Origin: an uncultured Beijerinckiaceae bacterium
GTDB lineage: Bacteria; Pseudomonadota; Alphaproteobacteria; Rhizobiales; Beijerinckiaceae
Length of the DNA: 14,245 bases
NCBI GenBank assembly: GCA_937863205.1
Contig: CALMGA010000168.1
Span: 1-14,245 of the forward strand
Reading direction: 5' to 3'
The translations under genes and the position numbers were made by a program. This document shows, one piece after another, positions 13,403-14,245 of this stretch. The notes under the pieces are model-generated. The model had not been told where the DNA came from. It made no database searches and saw only the letters and a program-made list of their open reading frames with translations. How positions within the stretch are numbered: the stretch's first letter is position 1; every line of letters begins with the position of its first letter.

Positions 13403-13693
13403 ATGGATGAAGGAAGCAGCTTGCTATTCACGCTCGGCTTAGCAGCGGTACTCGCCTTTATCCCGGCGTTCATCGCCAGAGCTAAAGGTCACTCCTTCAT
13501 CGGATTTTGGTTTTTCGGGTTTGCGCTGCTCATCATCGCGCTCCCTGTTTCTCTCTTCCTCAAGCGTGACCAAGTCGTGCTCGATGCCCGACGAGCGGAT
13601 AAGGAGGGTTTAAAGAAATGTCCACAGTGCGCCGAGCTGATCCGTGCTGAAGCAAGAGTTTGCCGTTTCTGCCAAGCCGTGCAATCCCTATAG
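13403..13693 (+). CDS. Two-helix membrane protein with a zinc ribbon (upstream part of a split gene)
   Basis: A 96-residue protein: hydrophobic segments at about 6-25 (LLFTLGLAAVLAFIPAFIA) and 33-53 (FWFFGFALLIIALPVSLFL), then a basic linker and a C-terminal zinc ribbon KKCPQCAELIRAEARVCRFC, with four cysteines in two CxxC pairs. The start is the ATG at 13403, with AGGGG 8 bases upstream. The frame stops at TAG (13691-13693), but the same frame continues directly with a second zinc ribbon (next entry). Related bacterial proteins often carry two such ribbons in tandem. It is therefore probably the first part of one protein interrupted by a nonsense codon. The membrane-plus-ribbon part may still be made. 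Confidence 0.75.
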   Translation: MDEGSSLLFTLGLAAVLAFIPAFIARAKGHSFIGFWFFGFALLIIALPVSLFLKRDQVVLDARRADKEGLKKCPQCAELIRAEARVCRFCQAVQSL

Positions 13694-13813
13694 ATGGAAG
13701 CCGTACCGGTACAGACGGAGGCGGCGACCCGCACATGCCCACGATGCGCTCAGGAGGTCCAAGCGAGCGCAAAAGACTGTATTTCATGCGGACGTGCACT
13801 GGCTCCTATCTGA
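13694..13813 (+). CDS. Short zinc-ribbon frame directly after an in-frame amber codon
   Basis: 39 codons beginning with the ATG immediately after the TAG of the preceding gene and in the same frame: MEAVPVQTEAATRTCPRCAQ, then VQASAKDCISCG, ending LAPI. The four cysteines (CPRC and CISC) form a zinc ribbon like that just upstream. No independent ribosome site is evident. The simplest explanation is that both are parts of one protein of about 136 residues, separated by a single TAG. Readthrough, coupled restart at the adjacent ATG, or plain inactivation are all possible. Too short for routine gene calling, so easy to miss. Confidence 0.55.
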   Translation: MEAVPVQTEAATRTCPRCAQEVQASAKDCISCGRALAPI

Positions 13814-13901
13814 TGTTCAAGCTTCGGAGCGAACCCGTACCATCGATCTTCGACGGATCAACACCGATCTTCAACCACAAACGTTCCGCTAGAAAGCGAC
13901 C

Positions 13902-14177
13902 ATGAAACTCATAGGTACCGCGCTTGGACTAGTCTTTATCCCGACTGTTGCCTTGAGCTGCGAGGCAACCAAGGCCGCTTACGACAAGCTCGAATCCAAG
14001 ATGCCGCAGAAGCAAGGAGAAAGCATTATCGGTTGCGAAGGAACATCCATCTCAGAGAATGAAGTGGGTGGCTTCCGTACCGTTGTCTTCGTGTGGCGCG
14101 GCGCTGATCCCAACGGCAAGCTTGTCGTGACATTCCAGAACGACAAGCTTATCGGCAAAAGCCAATCATTAGAATAA
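13902..14177 (+). CDS. Small exported protein of unknown function
   Basis: A 91-residue protein with a signal peptide (MKLIGTALGLVFIPTVALS) and cleavage probably between Ser19 and Cys20. The mature part has Cys20 and Cys44, which may pair, and ends KLIGKSQSLE. The -3 to +1 residues (A-L-S-C) only partly fit a lipoprotein box, so a plain periplasmic protein is more likely. The ribosome site is weak (AGAAAG, 6 bases before the ATG). It is the third small exported protein on this stretch, after those at 1958 and 12685, but the three share no obvious sequence. Function is unknown. The 68 bases after it to the window edge hold no gene. Confidence 0.75.
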   Translation: MKLIGTALGLVFIPTVALSCEATKAAYDKLESKMPQKQGESIIGCEGTSISENEVGGFRTVVFVWRGADPNGKLVVTFQNDKLIGKSQSLE

Positions 14178-14245
14178 GCTAAGTTCCTGGCGGCGGCGGC
14201 GATCCCGTGCTGGCGCTTACAGCCTTCGGCGCATCAACACCGATC

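Noticed and set aside
13857..14245. A 13-base repeat, ATCAACACCGATC, at 13857-13869 and at 14233-14245.
   Set aside because: The flanks do not align well and the second copy is cut by the window edge, so significance cannot be judged.

Overview
The window is GC-rich DNA (apart from one AT-richer gene) that looks alphaproteobacterial. It most resembles the Hyphomicrobiales (Methylobacterium or rhizobial type), judging from codon use, the IS427-type IS5 transposase, the small 'PTGPKG...GKKGGAARA' protein family and a LuxI/LuxR pair. Genus-level placement is inference; I could run no search.

Left edge and island boundary (1-1720): a chromosomal gene ends at about 64. A non-coding stretch with repeats follows, then a 3'-half fragment of tRNA-Arg(CCT) at 387-436, then a full-length tyrosine recombinase gene (491-1720, minus). 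The tRNA fragment has no 5' half, and its open side faces the integrase. This is the usual remnant left when an element integrates into a tRNA gene. It implies that everything to the right is an integrated island and that the intact tRNA-Arg lies beyond the right edge.

Cargo, left to right: (a) a small exported protein (1958-2272) and a degraded gene end (2301-2444). (b) A four-gene SOS mutagenesis cassette (2753-4998): small protein, UmuD-like peptidase, UmuC-like Y-family polymerase and another small protein, in one tight plus-strand operon. (c) A quorum-sensing cluster (5337-9499): small helical protein, LuxR-type receptor (minus), LuxI-type acyl-homoserine lactone synthase, phytanoyl-CoA-dioxygenase-like Fe(II)/2-oxoglutarate enzyme, a 61-residue helical protein and a radical SAM enzyme with a C-terminal cysteine cluster. 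LuxR and LuxI diverge, and the synthase heads the enzyme genes. The natural reading is a signal-controlled biosynthetic or modification pathway of unknown product. This is the most interesting part of the window.

(d) Rearranged zone (9516-10752): an HNH-nuclease-like gene whose 5' end is fused to a truncated, frameshifted IS5/IS427-type transposase gene. (e) A lower-GC AAA-type ATPase gene standing alone (10813-12021). (f) Small genes, several damaged: a two-gene minus-strand operon whose second gene is frameshifted at a run of eight A (11981-12479), an exported protein (12685-13122), a membrane/zinc-ribbon protein split by an in-frame amber codon (13403-13813) and another exported protein (13902-14177). 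The mixture of intact operons, IS remnants and broken small genes is typical of an old integrated element.
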